The translations under genes were made by a program, and so were the position numbers. Below the pieces are notes generated by a model. That model did not search any database and had not been told where the DNA came from. It saw only the letters and a list, made by a program, of their open reading frames with translations. Positions 1 through 11,675 of a stretch of 64,000 nt of DNA are shown one piece after another (the first letter of the stretch is position 1; each line of letters begins with the position of its first letter). Source of the DNA: Harmothoe impar (lineage: Eukaryota; Annelida; Polychaeta; Phyllodocida; Polynoidae); contig OX381720.1 of assembly GCA_947462335.1 (NCBI GenBank), positions 49,222,481 to 49,286,480 on the forward strand, written 5' to 3'.

Positions 1-401
1 GCGCTCTGACTGTTACTGTACGTGCAGTAAGAACTGCGGGTTTAAAGGGTTAAAGCAATGTCTCCCATTCATGAAGACGTTCAGCAAACAGGTTTGTATA
101 TACCACAGCTATACTGCAGCACCCACTATGACGTGTGCGTGCGCAGCAATGTGTCTCACAGTGTGATGTTTATGTCACAGTGGCAGCAACAAATATACCT
201 GGTGATTCTATTTATAATCATATCCACCCCATCAATGTTGTTTGCTACATACCTGTTTTTATCAAGGTTTGTAACTAATTCAAGCAGACAACCAATGTGA
301 AGGGCCTACGTCAGCAAGGGGACTTTAGTGCAGAATAGACTTGTTTAGGCTTCCAATTATCTTTTTTTCTTTTACAATAAAGACAATAATAGAATGAAGA
401 G
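1..401. other. No gene recognised
   Basis: One open frame of 80 codons (58-300) starts with ATG, but it has no recognisable domain and no splice or homology support. I do not call it a gene. Confidence 0.5.
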
Positions 402-730
402 GGGACACTGATGGACTGTGACCAGTCTAATGCAGCCTTAATAGAGGGACACTCAGACTGCAGCCAGTCTAGTGCGGCCCTTATAGAGGGACACTCAGAC
501 TGCAGCCAGTCTAGTGCAGCCCTTATAGAGGGACAATCTAGGACTGCAGCCAGTCTAGTGCAGCCCTTATAGAGGGACACTCAGGGACTGCCGCCAGTCT
601 AGTGCAGCCCTTATAGAGGGACACTCAGACTGCAGCCAGTCTAGTACAGCCCTTATAGAGGGACACTCAGACTGCAGCCAGTCTAGTGCAGCCCTTATAG
701 AGGGACAATCTGGGACTTCAGCCAGTCTAT
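402..730. repeat. Minisatellite, ~43-bp unit, about 8 copies
   Basis: The unit holds 'ctgcagccagtctagtgcag' followed by 'cccttatagagggacactca'. Length varies by a few bases between copies. The minus-strand open frame at 311-580 is only a translation of this array. Confidence 0.9.
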
Positions 731-978
731 CTTCTTATATTAAAGCAGGGACATGACGGTACAAAAACCTGCAGCCGTCTCCCATGTCAGAGCGGACAGC
801 CAGATGTAATCAGCTTGCTGATCCCACTCACAGTTATTTATAGGTAGAACAGGTCTATATTCAACATGTTGGTGTTGATACCGATCTGTGCCTCAGGGAG
901 GTGTGATCATACTTTGCTACATGTAAAGCCTCTAAGCTGCTTACCACTCCTAGTCCCACAAGGAGTCCATACATGTAA

Positions 979-1112
979 CAGATAGACTATGGTTATGATA
1001 AGGTATTAAATTAACCACAGCAGGCTGGTGGGGCCAGACGAGGGTGAAGCCCAAGTCGCCTTACCAGTGTGCTGTGGTTAATTCGAATACCCTTTCATAA
1101 CCATTGTCTATG
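979..1112. mobile_element. Hairpin MITE, 'tagactatggttatga' family, copy 1
   Basis: The ends 'agatagactatggttatga' and 'cataaccattgtctat' are inverted. The inner arm 'ttaaccacag' is repeated inverted as 'ctgtggttaa', around a loop with 'gccagacgagggtgaagccc'. The same structure recurs at 19513-19670, 40724-40860 and 57799-57941. Confidence 0.75.
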
Positions 1113-1114
1113 TA

Positions 1115-1243
1115 ATAGATAGACTATGGTTATGAGAGGCTAACTCAAAATAACCACAGTAAACTGGCTGGCACCCTTATAGGGTGCCTGCTACTCTACA
1201 GCTGTTATATTTTGAGTTAGCCTCACATAACCATTGTCTATCT
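1115..1243. mobile_element. Hairpin MITE, same family, copy 2 (variant loop)
   Basis: It lies directly beside copy 1 and has the same ends ('atagactatggttatga', 'cataaccattgtctatct'). The arms 'ggctaactcaaaata' and 'tattttgagttagcc' are inverted. The inner arms and loop differ from copy 1, so this is a subfamily and not a tandem duplicate. Confidence 0.7.
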
Positions 1244-1734
1244 GTTTTATCCACGGGAGTTTATCCACGGGATCGGCATGATATTTGAATATTGAACTGG
1301 CGAATACCTCGCCAGGAAGGCGTTTCACCGTATGTTGATATAAAATATAAGATACGGCCGAAAGATGCGGTCAAGATGCGGCAATTATACACCAAAAGTA
1401 TTTTTTCTGTTTCAGTTGGTCCTCCGTATACCCTCCGTATCTTTTTTTACAAAAAAACAACATACGGCATCCAACATACGGCCCTCTCAACATACGGACA
1501 TTGTCACCTGTCCCTTTTAGAAAAATATGCAAAAACCAGTCTACATTCCGGGAAACCCCTAGGGAATTCCCTCTGTGACGTCATAATATGTAGCAACATA
1601 CGGAGGTAGGCTGGGGAGGGTATATATAGGGTCCGTATGTTAGGGGAAGAGACAGGGGAGGGACAGGAGAGGTTTGGGAAGGGACAGGATAGGTCGGGGA
1701 AGAGATAGAAAAGGTCGGGAAAGGCACCTCTGTA

Positions 1735-2680
1735 CTCTGATAGCTATTGCCTGTTTAAACACAAGGAGTCTGTGAGCAAAGTTTCAGCTCTGTAGGGCCA
1801 TTATTTACCGAGTTATGGAAGAAAAGACTCTTTTTAATGTAATTTCTCCCAAAATCCATATAATTTTTTATTTTATTTTTTATCATGAAGGTAGAAGTTG
1901 GACTGAACTTATTTACCCGTTAAAATAATTCTAGGGCCATGGTAGGGGCCGTGAGAAAATGGTAGGGGCCATGAGGAAATGGTAGGAGCCACTACTACCA
2001 TTTCGTCACCACTACAGCCAGCTCTGTACTCTGTTGTCTACTACCATCTAGGGCTGTGCTTATTGATACATCTTTCTGTTAGGATTTCTGAGCGAATATA
2101 TATGCTTGGCTACCCGTATGGCTTGTATCTATGTTGTACTTTGTAGTAGTTGAAATGTTAGCACTCAAGAGGTTTTGCACCTGTGTGGATGGATATTCCG
2201 GGCTGTGTTGGTGCTGCCACCTAGAGGCTAAGTCAAGCTGGCCTCAACTCCTCTCATATATATATAAGGTAATGGAGATCGCAAGCCTTGTGTTGGAGGT
2301 CATGTGGATCTAAACCATTTTTCTGTAAGCTAGTACAGTCCCCCACCTCCCTTCTCCCTTTTTAAAGTGCACATATATATGTAAAAAAAATGTCTCTATG
2401 ATTGTTTTAATGAATATATAAGTAAAGTCCAACTTCTACCTTTATAATTAAAAAAAGATAAATTAAAAAAATTGATTTTCAACGAAATTATACCCAAAAA
2501 TGTCTTTTCTTCTGTAACTCGGTAAATAATGGCCCTACAGAGCTGAAACTTTGCCCACAGACTCCTTGTGTATAAACGGTGGTAGACAACAGAGTACAGA
2601 GCTGGCTGTAGTGGTGACGAAATGGTAGTAGTGGCTCCTACCATCTCCTCAAGGCCCCTACCATTTCCTCACGACCCCTA
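1735..2680. repeat. Inverted repeat inside the 1317-3279 element
   Basis: The segment around 'aaggagtctgtgagcaaagt' to 'aggtagaagttggact' (about 1780-1900) recurs reverse-complemented at about 2425-2575. 'ctaccatttcgtcaccacta' (about 2000) is inverted at about 2615. The blocks are permuted between the two sides, so this is not a simple hairpin. Confidence 0.75.
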
Positions 2681-2932
2681 CCACTTCCTCACGACCCCTA
2701 CCATTTCCTCACGACCCCTACCACTTCCTCACGACCCCTACCACTTCCTCACGACCCCTACCATTTCCTCACGACCCCTACCACTTCCTCACGACCCCTA
2801 CCATTTCCTCACGACCCCTACCACTTCCTCACGACCCCTACCACTTCCTCACGACCCCTACCACTTCCTCACGACCCCTACCACTTCCTCACGACCCCTA
2901 CCACTTCCTCACGACCACTACCACTTCCTCAT
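2641..2932. repeat. 20-bp minisatellite, ~14 copies
   Basis: The unit is 'ccacttcctcacgaccccta', almost exactly 20 bp throughout, with c/t alternation at one base. A 138-codon open frame (2622-3038) encodes the repeat peptide and is not considered a gene. Confidence 0.92.
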
Positions 2933-3352
2933 GTACACCACATCCAGTACCAACATACGGAGCATAAATACCACATACGGCGCACAAAAGAGACATACGG
3001 CCCTAAAAACCAGGGTATATGTCCTGTTTTCAACATAGCACCCCCCCCCTACCCCTCCGTATATCTTGTACTAAATACGCCAAAGATACGTTTTTTTCTT
3101 GCTCCGTATGTTGAACAGAAACGCAATTATGGCCGTATGTACATACGGCCGGCCGTATGTACATACGGCGGCCGTATCTTTTTCCGTAAGATGCGGACAT
3201 GTTGAGCTGAAACGCAAAAATGAACTGAAACGCAAAAAAACGTCATACGGCCCCTCCGTATGATACGGTGAAACGCCTTCCAGGGCTGCATTCATGCATC
3301 ATGAAGGTAAAGGGCATGATGATCTATAGCCCTATGCGGCCTTTAAGAACAG

Positions 3353-5648
3353 ACGTAATGCTTTTGCCTCCATAGTTCTCAAAATACATATACTCTCAAA
3401 ACAGTGTAAAACCCCATAGACAAAGCAAAATTGAGATTAAAACGTATAGGTAGACATAAATTCACACATTTAGCGACTGATGTGTTGTCTCTATATGAAT
3501 CTTATGATGGGACAAGGCAAGTGTCTATACATTTCTAAACATAGTTAGTATGTTAATGATTGACTCACACATGTAGACATTGTTTACCCCACATGTGTGG
3601 CTCATCCCCAGCAGTGGTCAAGCGGCCTGGTAAATGACCATACAACACTGGCAGCTTGACAAGGGGCCTTGGCACAGGTTCAGTCTACATGGCCAACACA
3701 CACCCTGCTCTACATAACGCCTGCTGCCCCTGTCACTGATTGCTGCTTATTATGTAGTACAGAAGGGATAAAAGTGACCAATGCTAAAGGCAGTTTGAAA
3801 TGGTCAAATTATGGAGGTTCCTGAATAGGATTTTGATAATAGGGGGCCTTGTAACTGTAAACAACCTGGAACACAGGAGAAACAGGCAGTCTCTCATCCC
3901 TGCGTTTCACATCAGTGCCATTTTGCATTTGGGAATATCTAATTATTGCTCACTCAATGCATGTAGCATGGCTTGTATTTTGGCTCTGCCCTGTACCAAA
4001 CTCCTTTAATATTGTTGTGATATTATTTGTGCAATGTCAGGACAAAATGTCCCTGATGGCACTCCCTGACCACCTAACTGTGTGTGTCTGATGCATAGGC
4101 ATGTGTTGGAACTTCTCATAGAGGCACCCATCTATTATTAGCATTGGGATGTGACTTTAACATTTAAATCATCAGTTTGTATTAGGTTATAAATAGTTGA
4201 ATGTAACAATTTATTGTGTAGTCTAAAACTTTGACCGGGGATGAACTTCAACGGGAATATACCGGTTTATATCACCAGCGGCTAATTAGCTCAACATATT
4301 GAAGGGACATGTATTGCTACCCTGAGAGTAATGCTTACTGTGGAGCTAGGATCTCTGAGCCTTTTATAGGGCACGTGGGATTTAAAAGGTTAGATTGGGA
4401 TCTTGACTGCACTTGGTGGCAGCTTAAACTGCCAGCGGTGTAAAGTTCAGATTCATGTTGCAGCGTTTTACAAGCAAATAGAATGCTTATCTAGCCCTGG
4501 GTTTGAATATTGGCATGGAGGGAGGTCTTATAAGGCAAATGGATGTATTTATTGTAACCCGACTTAGCCTGGTAACACAGGGCCGACCCCAGAAACCTTG
4601 CGACCTCCAAATCCAAGCCGTTCGCAGAAAGAAGGGTGATGTTTTCGGCAATTTTCGGCATTTTATGGTCAACAGAGATTCACAGAAAAACAGCAAAACC
4701 TCAACAGTAGGCTACTTTTAAGTAAAAAATCAACAAATTCTACTTTGTATATTGCAGCCTGAAACACACATGCAGTCATCTATTGACCTCGATAAGGGGT
4801 GCTGTGGCGGCTGTTAGGCTAGACTTGGTAAAGTTGCCAACAGAAGGCCTGCTGGGCCGGGAGAGAGGTGTCATAATTGCATTCCGCAGTCTGCGGGAAT
4901 ATTTACCTCGAAGAAAAAATTACACCATTATGTATAAATCTACCCTAACACAATGTAGAAAGCAGTATGGCTTTAGATGATTGACGTCCCAAATGGCAAC
5001 ACTAAAACATGTCTAAAACAGCATTTGCCAATGAAATTACGTAGATTTACCGTTCAAATAGAATTATTCTTTTTTTGAAAAGTTGATGGAAATAGAAATA
5101 AAGACGGGTATATGAATTGATATTGGAGATTGGGGGTATAGCCTCAAGATTTACTGGATGTATGTTCAAAGAGACCCGGCTGTGTCTCTAACTTGTCTCA
5201 TTAAAAACCACCGTTTCTAAAGCATCACATGCATAGTCGCGTTAGAAATATTGCTGAGCACTGACGTCTAAAGCCATCTAAGCTTTAGACAGGTAAGTCT
5301 TCTGATTGAAATTTGATCGCACTGATCCATAGGTGTTGGTAGGAGAGAGGAGAGGCTTTGAGACGGCTTGCCACGCCCTGCAATTACCTTTACATAATTA
5401 CCCCTTTAAGGACAAGATGATACCTCAAATAATCTTCATTTGTCATCATGATTCACTAATGCAGCACTGCATTAAGGGTTAATGTATTATCTGAACTATA
5501 GACGTATATCATATCAATAATCCATACCGTCTGACCCACCATTACCGTCCCAACATGACTTATATAACCTGCCTGGCGGTCCACATCGATCTAGCCCGAC
5601 TTTGATCAATGTGAACTAATGTGATTATAAAGTGTAATCCAGTATCAA
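3353..5648. other. No gene or clear repeat
   Basis: About 2.3 kb of unremarkable sequence. Open frames are short (at most 72 codons), overlap on opposite strands and show no domain. Confidence 0.5.
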
Positions 5649-6001
5649 CCCCTTAAGGGCCGCACAATGCTTTAATGTCTCTTTTTCTCGTTATGATACA
5701 TGAATGTTGCCTTATAACGGGTAACTTACTAGAGCTGCATTTAAACTGACCGTATGTGTTTCGTACATTCCACTTTTTTCACTTTAGAGTCCTGAGGAGA
5801 GTTACCTCAGTGATCGCGGCTGAGAGTTACAGTGATTTTACCCATTTGAGAGTTACAGTGATTTTACTTCTTCTCTCTGTGAAGCTTTGACATGCTACAT
5901 AAATGCTGCTGTAAATAAACTGTCGAGTTTCTACTCAGGGTTTGATGATGCATCATGACATCAAAGCCCATTAAAACATCCTGCTGGCATTAAAGGGTTA
6001 A
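5649..6001. mobile_element. TTAA-type MITE
   Basis: The left end is 'ccccttaagggccgcacaat' and the right end 'ggcattaaagggttaa'. Internal 'gatgatgcatcatgacatca' is typical of the family. It is longer than other copies and may hold an extra insertion in the middle. Confidence 0.5.
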
Positions 6002-6989
6002 CACGTTAAGGGGATGAGAGGATTAACCACCTGTGAGCTGCATAACCATTTAGTGGTGGATTAATCAGACTAATAGCACTGTGTAAATCCGCCCCCAGCT
6101 ACCTGCATGATTACATGCCTGATGGTATTGTTAGTGGCAGAACTATGTGATCAGCTATAGGGTATTATGGCATGGACATTAATATCATTCTAACATGAAT
6201 GGAAACTGTGGTAGTAATTTGTTATGGACTGTCAGTACAAAAGTACATTGGTACTAAACAGGTAAATGTCCCATTGTATCTATTGTATCATTGACGGGGG
6301 TGTATGCAAATATTAGACTTTTAGACATAAAAAAGATGCTTCATATAGGGTATATTATTTCAGAGCAGTTCTACTGCATGGGGGCCAGCAACACGAGGCT
6401 CGGTAGATGGTCTATGATCTGAATAAGGGGCTATATTATGAAGGCTAATAGCAAAAGGGAAAAATAGATAGGTAAATAATGAGAGACGGATATCATATCC
6501 TGTTTAGGCGCCCTTCTATGTGAATGGGATCTCAATGGTACGCAAACAGATAACGGTAGATATGTAATCTATACCACAGGAATCCAACGCCATTCCAGAC
6601 TTCATCCACCTCAAAAGGCACTATGTCCCTGAATATATCTGCACACCTGCAACCCCCTCCCCTACCCCAATTAAATTCGCATAGGCCCTATTAAAAAACA
6701 GAATTCTACACTACCCTTTTAAACCAACTCAGTATAAGTATATGCGTGGACGAAAACAGCTGGTCGCACTGCCCACCCCTCCTTGCCCCTCCCCCAAATA
6801 AAAAGGAAGCATGCTAGGCCCCTACCGATGTCTCCAATAGACAAACCATCCCGTGGTGTCGGTGGGTATAGTCCTGTAGTAAAACGTGCACTTTACCGTT
6901 ACAGAGTGCTGAGAGGTTGTGTAGTAAATGTGTCCATTACTCAGGTACGGCATGTGCTTCCTGTATCTTACACTGAGTGGGAACCAACT
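6002..6989. other. No gene recognised
   Basis: No supported frame or repeat was seen. The nearby 140-codon frame (6783-7205) runs into the minisatellite and has no domain. Confidence 0.5.
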
Positions 6990-7915
6990 CTGTATCTGCT
7001 CCTCTCCTCCCAGACTATAGCATGTTCACGTCTTAGGTTGCTGGCCTCTCCTCCCTCCCAGACTAGAGTCTGTTCACGTCTTAGGTTGTACACGTACCCA
7101 CTGCCCCCTCCTCCCTCCCAGACTAGAGTCTGTTCACGTCTTAGGTTGTACACGTACCCACTGCCCCCTCCTCCCTCCCAGACTATAGAATCTGTTCACG
7201 TCTAAGGTTGTACACGTACCCACTGCCCCCTCCTCCCTCCCAGACTATAGAATCTGTTCACGTCTAAGGTTGTACACATACCCGCTGCCCCCTCCTCCCT
7301 CCCAGACTATAGAATCTGTTCACTTCTTAGGTTGTACACGTACCCACTGCCCCCTCCTCCTTCCCTGACTAGAGTCTGTTCACATCTTAGGTTGAACACA
7401 TACCTGCTGCCCCCTCCTCCCTCCCAGACGTCTTAGGTTGTACACGTACCCACTGCGCCCTCCTCCTTCCCTGACTAGAGTCTGTTCACATCTTAGGTTG
7501 TACACATACCTGCTGCCCCCTCCTCCTTCCCAGACTAGAGTATGTTCACGTCCTAGGTTGTACACGTACCACTACTCGTACCCACTGCCCTCTCCTCCCT
7601 CCCAGACTATAGAATCTGTTCACGTCTTAGGTTGAACACGTACCCACTGCCCCCTCCTCCTTCCCAGACTAGAGTCTGTTCACATCTTAGGTTGTACATG
7701 TACCCGCTGCCCCCTCCTCCTTCCCAGACTATAGAATCTGTTCACGTCTTAGGTTGTACACGTACCCACTGCCTCCTCCTCCCTCTCAGACTAGAGTCTG
7801 TTCACGTCTTAGGTTGTACACATACCCGCTGCCCTCTCCTGCCTCCCAGACTAGAGTCTGTTCACGTCTTAGGTTGTACACGTACCTGCTGCCCTCTCTG
7901 TCTGCGTACTAGAGT
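6990..7915. repeat. Minisatellite, ~60-bp unit, ~15 copies
   Basis: The unit is built from 'cagactagagtctgttcacg', 'tcttaggttgtacacgtacc' and 'cactgccccctcctccctcc'. Some copies have 'ctatagaatctg' or internal deletions. Several open frames on both strands are translations of it. Confidence 0.92.
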
Positions 7916-8405
7916 ATGCTCTTCTTAATGGCCCACGATATGCCTTCAGTAGTTTGTTAAATCAGCATCAGAATAGTGAAGATAAACTTGTCAACTAAAA
8001 CAGATGCATTTCCAAGTATAGGGTAGATTCAGACACATACCCTGAGATGAACGTTGAGTTCTATCAATTCATACATGATAAGACTTCTAGTGGTTCATTG
8101 ATGGAAAGAAATGAAACTCAAACTTTGCCATTGTTCACAAACCATCTGCAGGCGGTGTTTTCCTATGACAGGCAAGACTAGATCCAAACACCACAGTTGA
8201 AGAGCTTTCAGTATGCTAGAGCTGGGCAGGGTCTAAGTGACCACTCTCCATCCCCACCCGCTGTATTCATAAACCACACTCTGCAAGCTTTTAGCTCAGA
8301 CTGCTCCTGATACCCCACACACTCACCACTCTCACAACCTATTGCTACTGGTGCTGCTGATGCTGCTGTGTCAGTGGAGGAAGGCACACAGAAGGCTGTG
8401 GTTCT
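7916..8405. other. No gene recognised
   Basis: Sequence between two minisatellites. I see no supported frame or mobile element. Confidence 0.4.
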
Positions 8406-10090
8406 AAGAGAAGGAAATCCTTCAGAATACTGCTGTTCCCAGTGGAGGAAATCCCACAGAACATAGACAGAGGTCCACGGTAATCTGTCTGAACAACAGG
8501 TTTCTCCACAAGTGGAGAAACCAGGAGTTCAGACTGATTTGAGTGGATCTCTGTGTTTATTTAATGTGAATGTTGATCAATTCCATTTTAAAATGACAGT
8601 CAAGGATTGGTTTCACAACTATACCATGGAGAATGGAGTTGTGGAGAATGAGATTCAGATGTCCTACCGAATACCGTGGCTCTTAGAAAAGGAAGTCCTA
8701 CAGAATACTGCAGTTCTCAGTGGAAGAAGTCTCACAGAATATTGCAGTTCTCAGTGGAAGAAGTCCCGCAGAATACTGCAGTTCTCAGTGGAAGAAGTCT
8801 CACAGAATACTGCAGTTCTCAGTGGAAGAAGTCTCACAGAATACTGCAGTTCTCAGTGGAAGAAGTCCCACAGAATACTGCAGTTCTCAGTGGAAGAAGT
8901 CCCGCAGAATACTGCAGTTCTCAGTGGAAGAAGTCTCACAGAATACTGCAGTTCTCAGTGGAAGAAGTCCCGCAGAATACTGCAGTTCTCAGTGGAAGAA
9001 GTCCCACAGAATACTGCAGTTCTCAGTGGAAGAAGTCCCGCAGAATACTGCAGTTCTCAGTGGAAGAAGTCTCACAGAATACTGCAGTTCTCAGTGGAAG
9101 AAGTCCCGCAGAATACTGCAGTTCTCAGTGGAAGAAGTCTCACAGAATACTGCAGTTCTCAGTGGAAGAAGTCCCACAGAATACTGCAGTTCTCAGTGGA
9201 AGAAGTCCCGCAGAATACTGCAGTTCTCAGTGGAAGAAGTCCCGCAGCATACTGCAGTTCTCAGTGGAAGAAGTCCCGCAGAATACTGCAGTTCTCAGTG
9301 GAAGAAGTCTCACAGAATACTGCAGTTCTCAGTGGAAGAAGTCCCGCAGAATACTGCAGTTCTCAGTGGAAGAAGTCTCACAGAATACCGCAGTTCTCAG
9401 TGGAAGAAGTCCCGCAGAATACTGCAGTTCTCAGTGGAAGAAGTCTCACAGAATACTGCAGTTCTCAGTGGAAGAAGTCCCACAGAATACTGCAGTTCTC
9501 AGTGGAAGAAGTCCCACAGAATACTGCAGTTCTCAGTGGAAGAAGTCCCACAGAATACTGCAGTTCTCAGTGGAAGAAGTCCCACAGAATACTGCAGTTC
9601 TCAGTGGAAGAAGTCTCACAGAATACTGCAGTTCTCAGTGGAAGAAGTCCCACAGAACACTGCAGTTCCCAGTGGAAGAAGTCCCACAGAATACTGCAGT
9701 TCTCAGTGGAAGAAGTCTCACAGAATACTGCAGTTCTCAGTGGAAGAAGTCCCACAGAACACTGCAGTTCTCAGTGGAGAAAGTCCTACAGAATACTGCA
9801 GTTCCCAGTGGAGAAAGTCCTACAGAATACTGCAGTTCTCAGTGGAGAAAGTCCTACAGAATACTGCAGTTCTCAGTGGAAGAAGTCCCACAGAATACTG
9901 CAGTTCCCAGTTGAGAAAGTTCTACAAAATATTGTGGTTCTCAGTTGAGAAAGTTCCGCATAATACTGCGGTTCTTGGTTTGCGAAGTCCCACAGAAAAC
10001 TATGGTTCTCAATGAAGAATGTCCTACCAAATACTGTGGCTCTTACAGAAGGAAATCCCTCAGAATACTGCGGTTCTCAGTTGAGAAAGA
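8406..10090. repeat. 34-bp minisatellite, ~40 copies, open in all three + frames
   Basis: The core unit is 'actgcagttctcagtggaag' + 'aagtcccgcagaat' (34 bp). It is very regular at 8690-9770 and degrades towards both edges. Because 34 is 1 more than a multiple of 3 and the unit has no stop in any frame, three overlapping frames of 478, 412 and 431 codons stay open. All three encode the same 34-residue repeat. Two of the three begin at non-ATG codons or inside the array. I consider it non-coding, though an expressed repeat protein cannot be excluded. Confidence 0.9.
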
Positions 10091-10425
10091 CTGGTGATAA
10101 ACCGTATAATCTGGAAGTCCAAGATGAATACTGAGCGAGCAGTGAATGGTCAATAATCAAATGGAAAATGAAGGCCATAGGCTGGAATGATTACCAAGTG
10201 AATCATGTCCTAGTATAGATTACATCTACCCGTGTACTAGTGATCTGGATAACAACTTGATTCAGATTTGGCCATGACTGTACTTTTGATTGCTAGACAT
10301 AGAACAACATGAGAAAGGTTATATTTCAGTTCATGGTTTGATATTGTAACTTTTAAGGTGAATTCTATGTAAAGCTTTCAACAAAATAAAATGTTATTTG
10401 TATCATGGAAGGCAGGTTTCTACTG
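10091..10425. other. No gene recognised
   Basis: Short AT-rich sequence between the minisatellite and a mariner-like MITE. It contains 'aataaaatg' but no associated frame. Confidence 0.4.
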
Positions 10426-10427
10426 TA

Positions 10428-10596
10428 CCCTCGTGTTTAAGCGCCCCGACGCTTATAATTTTGAATGGGTGCTTATACAAGACAGGCACTTATTCAAGAT
10501 CCAGTTTTAGTGCTTAAGAGTAATTTCAAGACCTCATACCCCCGGCGCGTATACAAAACCGGCGCTTATTCAATACCCGGCGCTTAGACGCGATGG
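10428..10596. mobile_element. Tc1/mariner-like MITE with TA target duplication
   Basis: The left end 'ccctcgtgtttaagcgcc' and right end 'ggcgcttagacgcgatgg' form an 18-bp TIR with three mismatches. Both sides are flanked by TA (10426-10427, 10597-10598). The 169-bp length and TA duplication fit a Tc1/mariner or pogo-type non-autonomous element. Confidence 0.7.
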
Positions 10597-10741
10597 TACG
10601 GTATGTGCCTTTGAAAATTATGATTGGCCGAGTTCACATGTCCTTATGCCGGACACCTAGCTGAATGGCAGCAAAGATGACGCATAAACCTGTATCATTC
10701 TGTACATGCTGGCGGGTATGTCTTTGAGTGCAGCCGTTTTT

Positions 10742-10825
10742 ACAGTGCAGTTGGTGTTTGAACCGCTGACCTTCTGCATGAGAGGCGGTTGTCCTCCCAC
10801 TGGTCTATACCTGCGCACTACATGT
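10742..10825 (-). other. tRNA-like segment, possibly a tRNA-derived SINE head
   Basis: Read on the minus strand it contains 'tagaccagtgggaggac' (A-box-like), then 'cctctcatgcagaagg' (anticodon-arm-like), then 'ggtcagcggttcaaacacc' (B-box-like) at tRNA-like spacing. The acceptor and T stems do not pair well, so it is probably not a functional tRNA. A SINE head or pseudo-tRNA is more likely. Confidence 0.35.
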
Positions 10826-10849
10826 TATACATCTCATAGTACCCTACTT

Positions 10850-11208
10850 TAGTGGGAAGCATTCCCTTCCTTAGACCACCTTCTGCTACTGCTGCACCTG
10901 CTGTGGGCGTATTTGTGGGCAGTCATGTAGAAAGGATACTTCACATGGTGGGGCGCAAAGCATCCTCCCTGCCTGACTCCACATACTGGAAACAAGGCAC
11001 CATGTCAGAACCATGTCTGTGCCAGCACATAGTAAGGGTGATCTACGTACCCCTGCACGGGGCATCCTTTCTGCGTGGCTGCTCCTATTTGTTTTGGTCG
11101 GCCATGTTGCAGGCATTGCCCTTCTCTACATGGGTGGGTGATCTAAGCTGACTGGTAGTGTAGCATGTGGTGGGGGTGAGGGGGCGGCCCTATAGCTCTC
11201 TAACTGGT
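10850..11208. other. No gene recognised
   Basis: Overlapping open frames of 99 codons (+) and 76 codons (-) occupy this stretch. Neither has a recognisable domain. Confidence 0.4.
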
Positions 11209-11407
11209 GCGGACTTGTTCCCGGAGCCACTCTCTGTACACTGACACCAGCAATCTTGTGAGCCCTTGGTTGTGCTCTCGTATTGTAGCCTGTTCCCCGG
11301 AAGCTATGGTGTGTGACTACCTGGTCACTGCCTAAGTCTCACGATAGTTTGCGAGCACAGAACTAACATGGCCGCCCATACAGAGAAAACCGAGTCATCG
11401 CTATACC
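11209..11407 (+). repeat. Dispersed ~200-bp repeat, copy A
   Basis: Sequence from 'cggacttgttcccg' to 'atcgctata' recurs in reverse orientation at 62975-63168. Shared blocks include 'actgacaccagcaatct', 'gctctcgtattgtagcctgt' and 'ccccggaagctatggtgtgt'. It also holds 'atggccgcccatac'. No TIRs are visible. It could be a SINE or a transposon fragment. Confidence 0.75.
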
Positions 11408-11675
11408 CCCAACACTACAGGAGGCAGTGCCGATATGCTACAGACTCAATTGCAACCCCCCCCCCCTTCTGGGCCTTCTCCGAGAGGAAGGATAATAGAA
11501 CTTATGAATATAGGAGGCTTGGTTGCTCTGCCGTCATGTTTAATAACAGTTTCTACCGCAATATGTACGGTGCAATATGGACTCTAAATACAAACAAAGC
11601 CATGTAAAGATCGAATAGGCATTTCCACTTACTAAGATCACTACAATTTGGTTTACTTAATAATCAGAACGGTAA

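Larger units (their letters stand above)
1317..3279. mobile_element. Non-autonomous DNA transposon, 1963 bp, with CATACGG-rich ends
   Basis: It starts 'aaggcgtttcaccgtat' and ends with the exact reverse complement 'atacggtgaaacgcctt' (17-bp perfect TIR). It is flanked by the direct repeat 'ccagg' at 1312-1316 and 3280-3284, a possible 5-bp target-site duplication. The outer ~330 bp at each end hold many CATACGG/CCGTATG heptamers in both orientations, as expected for subterminal transposase-binding sites. Inside are related segments in opposite orientation (1735-2045 and 2400-2680) and a 20-bp minisatellite. No transposase frame is present. I could not assign the superfamily. The exact end is ambiguous by two bases, because 'gg' precedes the TIR on both sides. 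Confidence 0.8.
1250..3352. mobile_element. TTAA-type MITE split by a younger transposon
   Basis: The flanks of the 1317-3279 element read 'gggatcggcatgat', then 'cgaatacctcgccagg', and on the far side 'ccagggctgcattcatgcat' to 'atgcggcctttaag'. These are the typical internal and terminal motifs of the widespread 'CCCTTTAAGGGCCGC' MITE described at 12604-12828. The insertion therefore split an existing MITE of about 140 bp. Confidence 0.5.

Noticed and set aside
58..300. 80-codon ATG frame with a hydrophobic stretch
   Set aside because: A hydrophobic segment alone in AT-rich sequence is weak evidence, and no domain or gene context supports it.
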